64,000 bases of DNA from Cryptomeria japonica (Eukaryota; Streptophyta; Pinopsida; Cupressales; Cupressaceae), in contig NC_081414.1 of NCBI RefSeq assembly GCF_030272615.1, positions 51,367,136 through 51,431,135 of the forward strand, written 5' to 3'. Under the pieces are notes generated by a model that searched no databases, was not told where the DNA came from, and was given only the letters and a program-made list of their open reading frames with translations. A program made the translations under genes and the position numbers. Below are positions 35,262-47,100 of the stretch, in pieces; the stretch's first letter is position 1; the number at the start of each line of letters is the position of its first letter.

Positions 35262-36645
35262 TGTTGTAAAGCACATTGATATACTTAGAGTGTAGCAGGG
35301 AGAGCGAATTAGTGTATGCCAAATTCTAATCGGTTAAACATTAATTACCATAATAACTTCTCTAAATATCAATCGTAATTCATCAAAGTAGCATTTACTA
35401 ATTTTTCCTTAATGTTAAAGAAAATTATCAACAAAAACACACATCCACACAAATGAACACTAGATTTATGTGGAAGCTTGGAAAGGAAAAAACTACAGTA
35501 GAAAAGCAACTTGGAAATACTGCCCAAATCCAACTTCACATGAATATAATAAAGAATTTACAATATGAAGTAGGCACCAACCTACCACAGACATCAATCC
35601 CCAATTTCATTTGTAGGCACCAACCTACAGGAGACACCAATACCCTAATCCAAGATTTGAGCACCAACTTAGTATGTGAGACACCAATCTCATTAGAAAA
35701 TAAGAGATATGAAATGCGAATCTTCAAGGTTGAATACTTGTCTTATTCCTAATATAATTGACTTTAGATTTTCCTCATATCATGCATAAGATCTTCAAAT
35801 GAAACTGCACACAATGATTGAGATGCTATTGCAACATCACCCACATACTCGCACATCAAACACACCTTTTGAATATTCACATCAATAGTCACATTGGGAA
35901 TGAACTTAGATCACCTATATATATGTATTACAATGATGATTGCATTCACAAGTCGTCTTAGAACATGATTACAACATCTACAAGTCAACCACAAGAATAA
36001 ACCTTAAAACCAAACGTGTAATAAGCTGGTCCAAAAGCCCACACATTACACTAAGAGTAGGGACATATAATGCATTACTCAACATACACTCTATCAGCCC
36101 CAATGCACATCAACACACTATCTTTAGTTGGCACACATTACAATCTTCTAGCACATCAATTGAGAACATCATCACTGCCAACCAACTAGCATAGTGAACA
36201 CTTTGTCACTTCTAACTTTTTGTTTGCTGAAGCTCAACCTTTGAAACTCTAGAATATGATACTTCATATATGTGGTCTTACTTGACTTCAAAATTGCAAG
36301 CCATAACATGCAATTGCGACAAAATGCGAATCCAAACACCACACCAATGCAATTGAGTGCACATGTTGTTCTTGAGCAACAATCCTTAGAAACACACCAT
36401 AGATACTTCAAGACAACATCATATGTGATAGAAAATTAGGAACTGCCAAAACTGGAGCATAATGATAATATAAAGAGAGTTGTCCAACATAGCTTGTCAT
36501 TTCAGAACTCAAATGCTCAGACATGTCATGTCAAAAGCAGTTAGAATTGAAGTAGCTACTAGACACATGAGATCATGTATAGTTACATTTAATTCTCATT
36601 GATCTACAAACTCCTTTGACATCAATGACAACACAATGTTCACCA
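35262..36645 (-). mobile_element. Copia-family LTR relic 'B' (copy 2, fuller)
   Basis: From tgttgtaaagcac to tgttcacca. The minus strand reads from its start into gttgtcattgatgtcaaagg, the same opening as the plus-strand relic at 50829. It contains aggcaccaacct at 35572 and 35619. The last 55 bp, 36591-36645, have no counterpart in copy 1, where the relic is cut at 19495. No clear target duplication remains. Confidence 0.6.
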
Positions 36646-37390
36646 ATTGCATACATATTAAGTTTAAAGGAAGTTCATTTTCCTTCACAAATTTGTTTTG
36701 TTGATTAAAAATAAACCTTGCAAAATCCTCTTGAAAATCAACAATTTTCACTTCTAATATTAGAGGGATCAAATCAGCATTGCTAAATAATTACTAAATG
36801 AAACATTTTTAATTTACTTTTAAAGTCACTTGGACTAGAAGAAATAAAATTAGGTACGTGGAGGAGATAGTTATCGAGTGCCATTGACTAGAATTGTTCT
36901 ATTTTTTGACGAAGAACCCTTCAAAATTTGATTCGAATTAAACTTACAACAAAATACCATTAATGTCTTTCTATTTCAATAAATTTTTTGACCCTACTAA
37001 ATGAAACTTTCTTTATTAGAATGGTTGCCACATATCTTTCTTCTTATTTGATTAGTCATTTTAGCCATCTAATTCTTCTATTTTGATAAATCATTTTAAC
37101 CATCTAACCTTTCCATGAAAGACTAAGTCTCATCTCACAAAGTCACCCTAATAGACATCTAAGTGAGGCCCATTTCAAATGTTCCACAATATTAAAAATA
37201 AAATAAAATGAAACAAGTAGAACTCAAAATGTATATTTATAACCATTATTCTATTATTATAATTAAATAAAGTGGAAATCCACTAAAACACCTTCCACGA
37301 AACCTAACGATGTTGAACTGATCATCGATATTTTTGATTTGAGGCCCACGCGGAAACCATGGAATCTTACAAAGCCCAGAATATTCCATT
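36646..37390. other. Upstream flank of the ORP gene
   Basis: AT-rich DNA without an ORF of note. It lies between the LTR relic and the putative core promoter. No clear transposon boundary was recognised here, so it probably includes the native 5' flank of the gene. Confidence 0.45.
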
Positions 37391-37391
37391 T

Positions 37392-37403
37392 TATATACAC
37401 GTG
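37392..37403 (+). promoter_or_regulatory. Putative TATA box and overlapping G-box of the ORP gene
   Basis: TATATA (37392-37397) is followed at once by CACGTG (37398-37403), the palindromic core bound by plant bZIP and bHLH factors. They lie about 220 bp before the first in-frame ATG, a reasonable distance for a core promoter with a short 5' UTR. No transcription start can be proved from sequence alone. Confidence 0.35.
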
Positions 37404-37606
37404 TATTTTAATACATTCTCTTTATTCCCACCGAATATGCAGAGCCTTCCACATTTTATAATCGCCATTTCAATTGGAAATTCCAATACCTCTACTGTCT
37501 GTCGTAAAATTCTTTTCTTGTTAATAAATCTTTTGGAAATATAAAAGAGGCGGCCTGGTTTCGATCCATAAACCAATTCCCAACCATAGCAGAATGGAGG
37601 GCTAAA

Positions 37607-37693
37607 ATGTTAATGCCTGTCAAATGCATCTCCTTTCGTTCTGTTGTAGCGTTCCTTCGATTATTTTCAGACAACAAACGGAAGCAGAAATAA
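37607..37693 (+). CDS. Upstream ORF (28 codons) overlapping the ORP start region
   Basis: The ATG at 37607 has A at -3. The frame runs 28 codons and stops at TAA 37691-37693, passing over the first main-frame ATG (37624) in another frame. Its stop shares an A with the second main-frame ATG at 37693, giving the word TAATG. A shorter uORF (ATG 37594, three codons) precedes it. If the transcript starts near 37425, this ORF could lower initiation at 37624 and favour reinitiation at 37693. Peptide function is unlikely; its role would be translational. Real use is an inference. Confidence 0.35.
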   Translation: MLMPVKCISFRSVVAFLRLFSDNKRKQK

Positions 37694-38109
37694 TGCCTGT
37701 CTGTCCGCAAACCAACTGTTTGTTACCGCCTCCGGCCGCGGTGCACAGAAAATCTTCGTCATTTGACGGCGATGCGTCGCTGCGGTCCGCTTATTCCTCT
37801 TGCAGTCAAGAGCCAGCAGATATGAAGATGGTGAATAATATTGCCGGAGAGGGCGTCGCAGGAATTTTGTATAAGTGGGTTAATTACGGCAAGGGATGGA
37901 GGACGCGGTGGTTTATGCTTCAGGATGGTGTTCTGTCATATTACAAAATCCACGGACCGCACAAGATTGCCGTAAATCGACGGACCGAGAAGGGCGTCAG
38001 AGTGATTGGCGATGAATCGTTGAAGCTCATGAAGAAGCCCAAGAACATGCATGGTACCCGGATCGAGTCCAGGGAGCGAAGGCAACCTTTTGGCGAAGTG
38101 CATCTCAAG
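37624..38109 (+). CDS. ORP exon 1: N terminus and first half of PH domain
   Basis: 162 codons if the ATG at 37624 is used. The PH domain begins near residue 77 with [20 protein letters not shown], the lipid-facing beta1-beta2 region with its Lys/Arg cluster, then [12 protein letters not shown]. It ends HLK|GT at 38109/38110 in phase 0. The exon is markedly richer in GC than its surroundings, as first exons often are. The frame continues 13 codons into the intron before a stop at 38146, so a read-through product would be a truncated PH domain. Confidence 0.93.
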
Positions 38110-41100
38110 GTATGCAATTGTGATATTAGATTTAGGCCAATTAAATGATTTCCTGGTGAGTTATTTCAATTTGATTTACTCGGTGAATTCTTCGTATTTG
38201 TTTTGTCCTGACCGGTCCTGAGATTCAAACCCTAATCTCTTGGCCCAAAAGATTGAAAATTTTAGCCGTGATTGCGCTTTGGAATAGTGAAATCCTAATA
38301 TTCTTATTTCTAGATCGAAAAATTAACTTTAATTGTGCTTTTGATCAACGCAAATTTGCAATTCTTATTTCTAGCTCGAGAATTTTAACTGTGATTGTGG
38401 TTTGGGAGAGGGACAGTCTGCTGTTCATATTATAGATGGAAAATCTACTTCAATTGTGTTTGGGAAGAATCGAAGTTTGGGAATTATATTTCCTGACCGG
38501 GAATTTTAACTATAATTGTGCTTTGGACTTTTAAAATCTGTGATTCATTTTTGTAGCCAGAGACATATAACTTTAGCTGTGCATTGGAAGACTTGGAATC
38601 TAAAATTTATAATTCCAACTTAAGAATTTCAATTAATTGTACTTATGATTTTGATTCATTGCTTATTCACTTCAGTTTCTTTAACATGACTGGTCTTGAG
38701 ATGTGAACTTTGATATGTGACCGCAGAGAACCGGGTAATTTAATTGTAATTATGCACTGGAAGAGTGAAACCTAAGATTCATTTTTCCGCATTGAGATTT
38801 TAACCGTAATTGTGCTTTGGAAGAGTGAAAGTCTGCTATTCATATTTCTAGCTTGAGATTATCAACTGTAAATGTACTTTAAAAGAGGGAATTAATGCAC
38901 TTTGGAAGAGGGAAAGTCTGATATTTGTATCTTAATTTTTAAATTGGCAAAGTAATTGTAATTGTGCTCAGGAAGAGTAAAAATTCGAAAACAATATTTC
39001 AAGAACCACATTTTTTCTTTAATTATGCTTCTACAATTAATATTTGTAGCTCAAAAAATTTAACTTTGATCATGATTTGGAAGAGTGAAATTATGAGATT
39101 GTTGTCGAATTCAACTGCAATCGTGCGTTGGAAAGTGAAAACCTAAGATTCATTATCTGTTTTGAGAATTTCAATTTTTATTATGCTTTGGAAGATACAA
39201 AATCTGAGGTTCACATTTCCAGCTTGAGAACTTTGCAGTAATTGTGCTTTACAAGAGTGAGAGTCTAATGTATAAGTGAAGAATATAACTGTAGATGTGC
39301 ATTGGAAAGCGGAAGCCTGATATTTATGTACCTGGTTTGAGAATTTTAACTGTTATTGTGCTTTGGAAGATAGAAAGATCTGAGATTGGCATTTCTAGCG
39401 CAAGAATTTTCATCATAGTTGTGCTTTGGAAGAGTGAAAAATTGAGTCATATTTCAAGACCAAAAACTTAATGATAATTGTACTTTGAATGTTTGAATTG
39501 TGATTCATATCTTAGTGAGAAAAATGTGACAATTAAAAAAAATGAAATTCTGAGATTCACATTTCTTGCTCAGGAGTTTAAATTTTTTAATTGTAATCAT
39601 GACTTAAATCATAATTGTGATGTATTGCTTATTAACTTGAATTTGTCTTACCATGTTTAGATTTGAGATTTGAACCCTGATATGGTAGCTCAAAGAATTG
39701 AAAATTTAAACAATAATTGTGCTTTGGTTGATTGAAAATTGGATGTTCATATTTCAAGATAGAAAATTTTGACTAGAATTGTGCTTATATTCTTATTCTA
39801 TTTTGGGAATTTTACTGTAATTGTGTTTGGGAAGAGTGAAAAAATATTACAATTATATTTTCAGAACAAAGTTTTAGCTCTGATTGTGATTTGGAAGTTT
39901 GAAATCTTAATTCATAACTATCTCAAAAATTTAGACATAAGTATGTGTTGGAATGGTAAAAACTTGAGATTCATATTGCTAAATCAAGAATTTAGCTATA
40001 AATTTTCCTTTGAAGAGTGAATAGCTGATACTTGTATTTCTAGTTCAAGAATTTTAACTCTATTTGTGCTTTGCAAGAGTGAAATTCCAATAATGTTCAG
40101 AATTTGAACTGTAATTGTGCTTTGGAAGCTAAAAATACAAGATTCACCTCCTCAAGATACATAGGAGAACCATGCTACCATATATAAAAAATATTACATG
40201 ATCTTTCATGTCATCCTAAGTATTTGTATAGAGTTACCTTTATATTCAGTTATTGAAAAGTTACTTGTCTCTGTCTATCAGAAAATTTTAAATTTATTTA
40301 ATGAAAAATAATTTCAACTCACAGGCTTCAAATGGACTTCTTTAGCTTCTTGTTGAAATTCATGTTCTGAAAGATAGTAAATGGTAGAGTACATAAAAAA
40401 AAAAATACCATCTATACCATGTTCTAACATCTTATCAATTTTTTTGTTGGAAAATTTACTTGTTCTTCACACTATCATAAATTTAACTCAACACTGGAGT
40501 TATGTGGCGTCTATGTCAGATTCATATTCCTGAGGATACAAAGAAGATGAGTTGTAAATGAAAACAATGTAGGGTCTTTTATGTTTTTTGGTGCTCACCA
40601 CAGAATGTTTCTGAATTGTTAACTAGTTATATCGTTTAATTTTAACTTTTTGTGTGTTTTCTTGACACTTGCTATAGTTTAATGCTATGTAAGAAACTTA
40701 TCGAATTGCAACCTGATGGAAGTTCAATTAAAATTGCTTAAGCATCTATTTGAGATTCATATTTGCGAGAATACAAAATCGGACAAATTGTATGCAGAAA
40801 TATCGTATGATTTTCTATTTTTGTTATCTTCTAACAAAGTAAGTCTGTATTCTTTTTTTTTAATGCAATTGGCCAAAGCCTAAATAGCTTTTGACTGGAG
40901 CTATGAACCAGTGGGGACACAGTAGGGGGCCCCATCCCCATTACATATCTTTGAATTATTATTATTATTATTATTATGTTTGATTAGATTGACCCCAAGA
41001 CCTTCCCCATCCTATGGAAGGCCAAGAGTCACAGCTTAGAATTCCACTTCCGATGTCCCTATTGGGAATTGAACTTGGATCTCCACAGTGAGAACCCAGT

Positions 41101-44100
41101 GTTTTAACCAGTTAAGCTCAACCTCTTGGACACAAAGTAAGTCTGTATTGTCATCTTTGTATTTGTTTATATGTTTGGTGAAAATTTACTTGTTTTTGGA
41201 CTACAATAGAATTTTTTCCAGCAAACATACCATTTTCAAAATTTTAATAGAAACTTAATTAAAAAACATACCATTTTCAAAATTTTAATAGAAACTTAAT
41301 TAAATATCCTTAGCATACCTGATCCCCACATTGTGTCAATTTTACCACAAATAATTTCTATATGGTTATGATTTGCCTGGGCTATTTTATAAGATACGTT
41401 TTTGAAAATATATTATTCCATTATTTTGATGGAAGTTAATTTTCTGCTCAGACCATGTTGGATCATCAAAGTTTTTCATTGAACAAGGGCCGCTTGATTT
41501 CCTTGTAATGCTTGCCTTTATCAATTCTGTTAAAGATATTTATTTTGTCTTCAAAAATCATGGATTATGTTATGGTCCACCTTCACGGTATGCTTGGATC
41601 ACTACATGTTCACTAGAGTTACATGTTTCCTTATTGCAATGGAGATATTTGAAATTGAATCATACTCTTCTGGGGGCCCTCCATTACAATTACATAAAAA
41701 AACCCTCGGACAAAATTTTAGAATAGAAATTAATATTATATCTAAGAGAATATAGGGATTGGCTTGGTTCTGCCATATAGTTATTTGACCCTTACCTCTA
41801 GGTGACGCCAGGGAAACACATAGGAGTGGGCTTAAGTCTATGAATTGCCATAAATTCAATCCCTATCTCTAGTTATAGCCATGGGTACAGCTAGTATGGG
41901 ATGCCTAGTACTCAATGGAAAGAAAACTTGGCTTACAATGTGAAACTAATTGTTCCCTACTGGTTGCCCCAACCTTCGGTTTTTTCTGTTAAGTTCATTC
42001 TCTTCCCCAAGTCAGTGATTATATTGTCAACTTCCTATCTTCTTCATGCATATCTAATTCTCAAGTGCATTGATCCCATACTTTGGTTTGCATAAAAAAT
42101 TATTATTATTCATTTTACAAGATACATTTTTGAAAATATATTATTCCATTATTTTGATGGAAGTTAATTTTCTGCTCAGACCATATTGGATCATCAAAGT
42201 TATTTTCATTGGACAAGGCCCGCTTGATTTCCTTGTAATGCTTGCCTTTATCAATTCTGTTAAAGATATTTATTTTGTCTTCAAAAATCATGGATTATGT
42301 TATGGTCCACCTTCACGGTATGCTTGGATCACTACATGTTCACTAGAGTTACATGTTTCCTTATTGCAATGGAGATATTTGAAATTGAATCATACTCTTC
42401 TGGGGGCCCTCCATTACAATTACATAAAAAAACCCTCGGACAAAATTTTAGAATAGAAATTAATATTATATCTAAGAGCATATAGGGATTGGCTTGGTTC
42501 TGCCATATAGTTATTTGACCCTTACCTCTAGGTGACGCCAGGGAAACACATAGGAGTGGGCTTAAGTCTATGAATTGCCATAAATTCAATCCCTATTTCT
42601 AGTTATAGCCATGGGTACAGCTAGTATGGGATGCCTAGTACTCAATGGAAAGAAAACTTGGCTTACAATGTGAAACTAATTGTTCCCTACTGGTTGCCCC
42701 AAACCCTTCGGTTTTTTCTGTTAAGTTCATTCTCTTCCCCAAGTCAGTGATTATATTGTCAACTTCCTATCTTCTTCATGCATATCTAATTCTCAAGTGC
42801 ATTGATCCCATACTTTGGTTTGCATAAAAAATTATTATTATTCATTTTACAAGATACATTTTTGAAAATATATTATTCCATTATTTTGATGGAAGTTAAT
42901 TTTCTGCTCAGACCATATTGGATCATCAAAGTTATTTTCATTGGACAAGGCCCACTTGATTTCCTTGTAATGCTTGCCTTTATCAATTCTGTTAAAGATA
43001 TTTATTTTGTCTTCAAAAATCATGGATTATGTTATGGTCCACCTTCACGGTATGCTTGGATCACTACATGTTCATTGGAGTCACATGTTTCCTTATTGCA
43101 ATGGAGATATTTGAACTTGAATCATACTCTTCTGGGGGCCCTCCATTACAATTACATAAAAAAACCCTCGGACAAAATTTTAGAATAAAAATTAATATTA
43201 TATCTATAAGAGAATATAGGGATTGGCTTGGTTCTGCCATATATTTATTTGACCCTTACCTCTAATTGACCCCAGGGAAACACATAGGAGTGGGTTTAAG
43301 TCTATGAATTGCCATAAATTCATCCCTATCTCTAGGTATATCCATGGGTACAGCTAGTATGGGATGCCTAACACTCAATGGAAAGAAAACTTGGCTTACA
43401 ATGTGAAACTAATTGTTCCCTACTGGTTGCCACAAGCCCTTCGGTTTTTTCTGCTAAGTTCATTCTCTTCCCCAAGTCAGTGATTATATTGTGAACTTCC
43501 TATCTTCTTCATGCATATCTAATTCTCAAGTGCATTGATCCCATACTTTTGTTTGCATAAAAAAATGTTATTATTTGTTGCCACATGGTATCGTCAGTCT
43601 CGAGTGATCCAAAATCAGACTTCTTTGTAAAGCTGCTAGCTTATATTTGCAGTTGGATTTTCAATTTTCTGATCTCAATTCAAACATTCTCTGCATGCTC
43701 GGTTGTGATTGTCTGCTTAGATGTTTGGGATTTTCTTCTGCTCCTTTCAGAGTTCAATTTCTGTTTTTGCTCCATACTATAACAGTTGGAATACATTATG
43801 TCATTGTCTCAATTAAAACACCTTTATGCTGAATTCTGATATTGTATTTACTCCTCTAGGAGTTCAATTTTTCTTTTTTTGCTCTATACTATAACAGCTA
43901 GAATGCATTATGTCATTTTCTTTAATAAAACACATTTATGCTAAATGCTGATACTGTATTTGTTGCTTTAGCATAATGTCAGTCTAGTGACAAAACAGCA
44001 ATGTAACTTTGAATGAAATAAAATTATTTAAAAATCATTTAAATGTTGATCTTGTTTACATACGTATGCTTTTGCTTTATTCACAACTTAATATGAATAA

Positions 44101-47100
44101 TAATTTGAGTTCAGAGGCAGTGAAAATGACATTCCTTGTTTGCTTTTGTCCATACAATATTCATACATGCACTTAGAATAATGTCACACCTGTTTATAAA
44201 TTTACTATTTGCTCACAGTTGGCATGATTCAAGTTGTTCTGCAATTTCTTCCTTTTTTCTTCAAAGATACCGATTGTTGTTAATTTGTACTTTCTTCCTC
44301 ACTTTGATATGCATTGAATCTTAATGTTTTTAAATGACATTTAGTAAAGAAGAAATTTGAGCTTATTGTGATGGATAATATCTCATTAATTTTTGTAGGA
44401 TAATGAACTTTAGAAGTTAGAACGAATGATATTTCTGCAAGATCTAATTCTGACACTTATCTTCAGGACCTTTTCACATTAGATCTCCATTTACGCTCTA
44501 GAAATACTTACAATTAGACGTGAATGTATTGCCTTGCTATTACTATTATTGTCTTTGGGTTTATGCTCTCTAGCATTACTTTCACTATTTCATTGTTTCA
44601 CTGCTTTAGCTCTAGTTTCTTTTTCACCTCCTAGGGTTTATTTTTACTCTAAAACTTTTCTGTTGTAAGTGGATGTTCCTATTGTTTCATTACCTACTTT
44701 AGTCATTCATGGATATTGAATCTTGATACATTTTCTTTCTTTCTTTCTTTCTTATAATTAATTGTGTTGTAGTCTCATTGACCACTTCCATGACACATTG
44801 CATTTTAAAAGCAAGGATATGTATGGGATCTTATCTCCATTATATAAGATAATGCGGACAATTTTTAAATTTCAAAATTTAAAATAAAGTTCAATAAAAA
44901 TTCCACTTTCTAGGCATCTCCTGTCTGCAAGATTTGTTTTCTCTCTTTGATGTGTTCCAAGGGTGCAGAAATGCATTGGTCAGTTACATTGGCAATTTAT
45001 TAGTATCTTCCAACAACATTTGCTTGCTTTGGACTGCACACTGCACACTACACATGGAGGTCAAAATTGCAGGGTATTGATTGTTCACCTTCAGCTAGTT
45101 GCCACAATCAGTTGCACTTTTTTTGAAGTAGACAATATGCGATATGGCTATATTCACCATGGACTCTAACAAATAATGTAGAAGTGCAGAATCCTTAACA
45201 TGAGCTTAGGCATGGATGGATTTCATATTGCCACTTTCAGTTAAGAAATCAGAAGATTTATTATGGCAAACCATTTAGCACTGCTGTACAAGTTACAACC
45301 AATCTTCTTCCCCTGAACTCTATTACGGCACTCTTTTTCCTCTTTTGAGAAATTCATCATAAGTAGGGGTCTTATGTCTAGATCTAACAAGAATCTAACA
45401 TTGAACATAAACTGGTGGAATCACTTATTTTTGCAATGTTAATGATATTCTATATCACGAAAAGCACCTGCACACAATATTGCTGCTGCTTTATTTTTTA
45501 TTTTTCTTTTAAAATGGATTGAAGGATATGCCCCTACTTGTCTTTTTGTTTTGAATGAATAAAGAAGATAGTTGTACCATGATTAGACAAATGTGCTCTG
45601 AAATCTTGAGATCCAATTCATTTCAAGACCTTAAACCTCTGCAATGACACCATCAATTACAAATCCAGTTCCTGTAAGGGATGTAAGTTGGATCGCTTCA
45701 AGGATACATTCACCACCATCTCTTGATGCATTTGATATTTATTATAAATAAAGGTGGCTCCAGTTATAGCTTATGTTATGCTATTTGATATTTGACCTTC
45801 ATATGGTGGATCCCATTCCTTTCATTAGAGGACTTGTGAACAGAACTATATTCATAAAATGAAATGCAGTTCTTAAGTCTTAACTGGTATTATATTTTCT
45901 CCCTTTTATTGCTCACCCTGATTTGTTGTTTTCAAGTGTTTTAGTCCAGCTGCATCCAGTATAACATAAGGGAATTAAAATTCTCATTAATTGTTGACAC
46001 CTCCCCAAGAATATCTTGGGATTCAGATAAATAGGAAAGATGTTAAATCTTATCAATTTGTAATTCTCAGATTATTCAATTGTTATTATTCCAATTATGA
46101 GTACGCTAACAATTTTAGGAACATACTTATTCTCATGGATTGTGCCTATAGTCTTGCAGTTTTATTGTTTTTGCTTTGTCCACAATTTTTTTAGGCAATT
46201 AATCCTCTCCCTACTAAACATTTCATTTGACCTTCATTTTAGTACTAATAAGTAATAAATAAGATTTGTGTGATGGGATATGCATCACATGCTAGAGGGA
46301 TGCCTGAATAAAGGCCCCAAATATGCCATACGGTGACCTTGTTTTAGGACAAGAAAACAAGATTTCTGCAATGGTTTTTTCACGCCCTAATAAAGATCCC
46401 CACACAATTGTCTGAGGACTAAGCCTGATAAGAAGTCTTTCTGTAAAACACATTGGAAACCTGTGAGAATGTGGAATAAGGGTGATAATATTATTTGGAT
46501 TATCAGAACCTCTTCATGATTACGCTGTCTTGCCTTTTTGGTCATGTAAATTGTGATGTTTTGACATTTTTTAGTATCAACACTCAATTCAATAATAATA
46601 TTTGTAGTGGAGCCATTGTTTAATTCACGTGATTTAGTGCTGATTTTCATGCACACAGATTACTTATATTGGCTTTTTCTTTCATTGAAGATATGTAATT
46701 TATGTCCATATCAAATTGCAATTATGAAGATGCAATGCCTTTTATTTTTAGGTGTCCTCCATTCGAGAAAGTAAGTCGGATGATAAAAGATTCTCAATAT
46801 TCACTGGTACAAAAAGACTTCATCTGCGAGCAGAATCCAGAGAAGACCGATCTGCTTGGATTGAAGCATTGCAGGCTGGAAAAGACCTCTTTCCTCGTAT
46901 CTCAACAAGTGATCTTATGGTGCCTGCGGAAAACATCACTGTTTCAACAGAGAAGCTTAAGAAGCGCTTGTCAGAGGAAGGCTTGAGTGAAGATGCAATC
47001 AAGGAAACTGAGCAGATTATGCTGACAGAGTTTTCTGAGCTCCAGAACAAACTGAAGCTTCTTCAGCAAAAGCAGTTTCACTTGCTCGAAGCCTTGAGAC

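Larger units (their letters stand above)
20248..36590. repeat. Segmental duplication, copy 2 (carrying the copia insertion)
   Basis: Homologous to copy 1 (13608-19495) on both sides of the copia element at 21630-32929. It retains the single ACCAC empty site of the copy-1 solo LTR near 21003. It retains about 70 bp near 21375-21445 that copy 1 lacks, and it has local tandem expansions at 34268-34590. Its right end runs on into the rest of LTR relic B, so copy 2 appears to preserve the original right flank. Confidence 0.9.
38110..46751 (+). other. ORP intron 1 (8.6 kb)
   Basis: GTATGC donor, TTTTTAG acceptor. Contents from left: a degenerate 65-75-bp repeat array (38226-40150), a SINE (40852-41131), three 731-bp tandem copies (41386-43570), a 110-bp tandem duplication (43741-43965), a (TTTC)n run (44731-44753), and plain AT-rich sequence to 46751 in which I see nothing else. 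The intron splits the PH domain in phase 0. Confidence 0.9.

Noticed and set aside
41050-41131. Possible functional tRNA gene on the minus strand
   Set aside because: Box A- and B-like words are present, but no complete cloverleaf was seen and the long non-tRNA body plus target duplication identify a SINE.
42070-43188. Repeated 128-codon frames
   Set aside because: They recur only because the 731-bp unit is triplicated. They resemble no protein and lie in an intron, and a shifted frame is open to a similar extent.
46702-46986. 94-codon frame overlapping exon 2
   Set aside because: It starts upstream of the splice acceptor in another frame. The 46752-47108 frame continues exon 1 and matches the PH domain.
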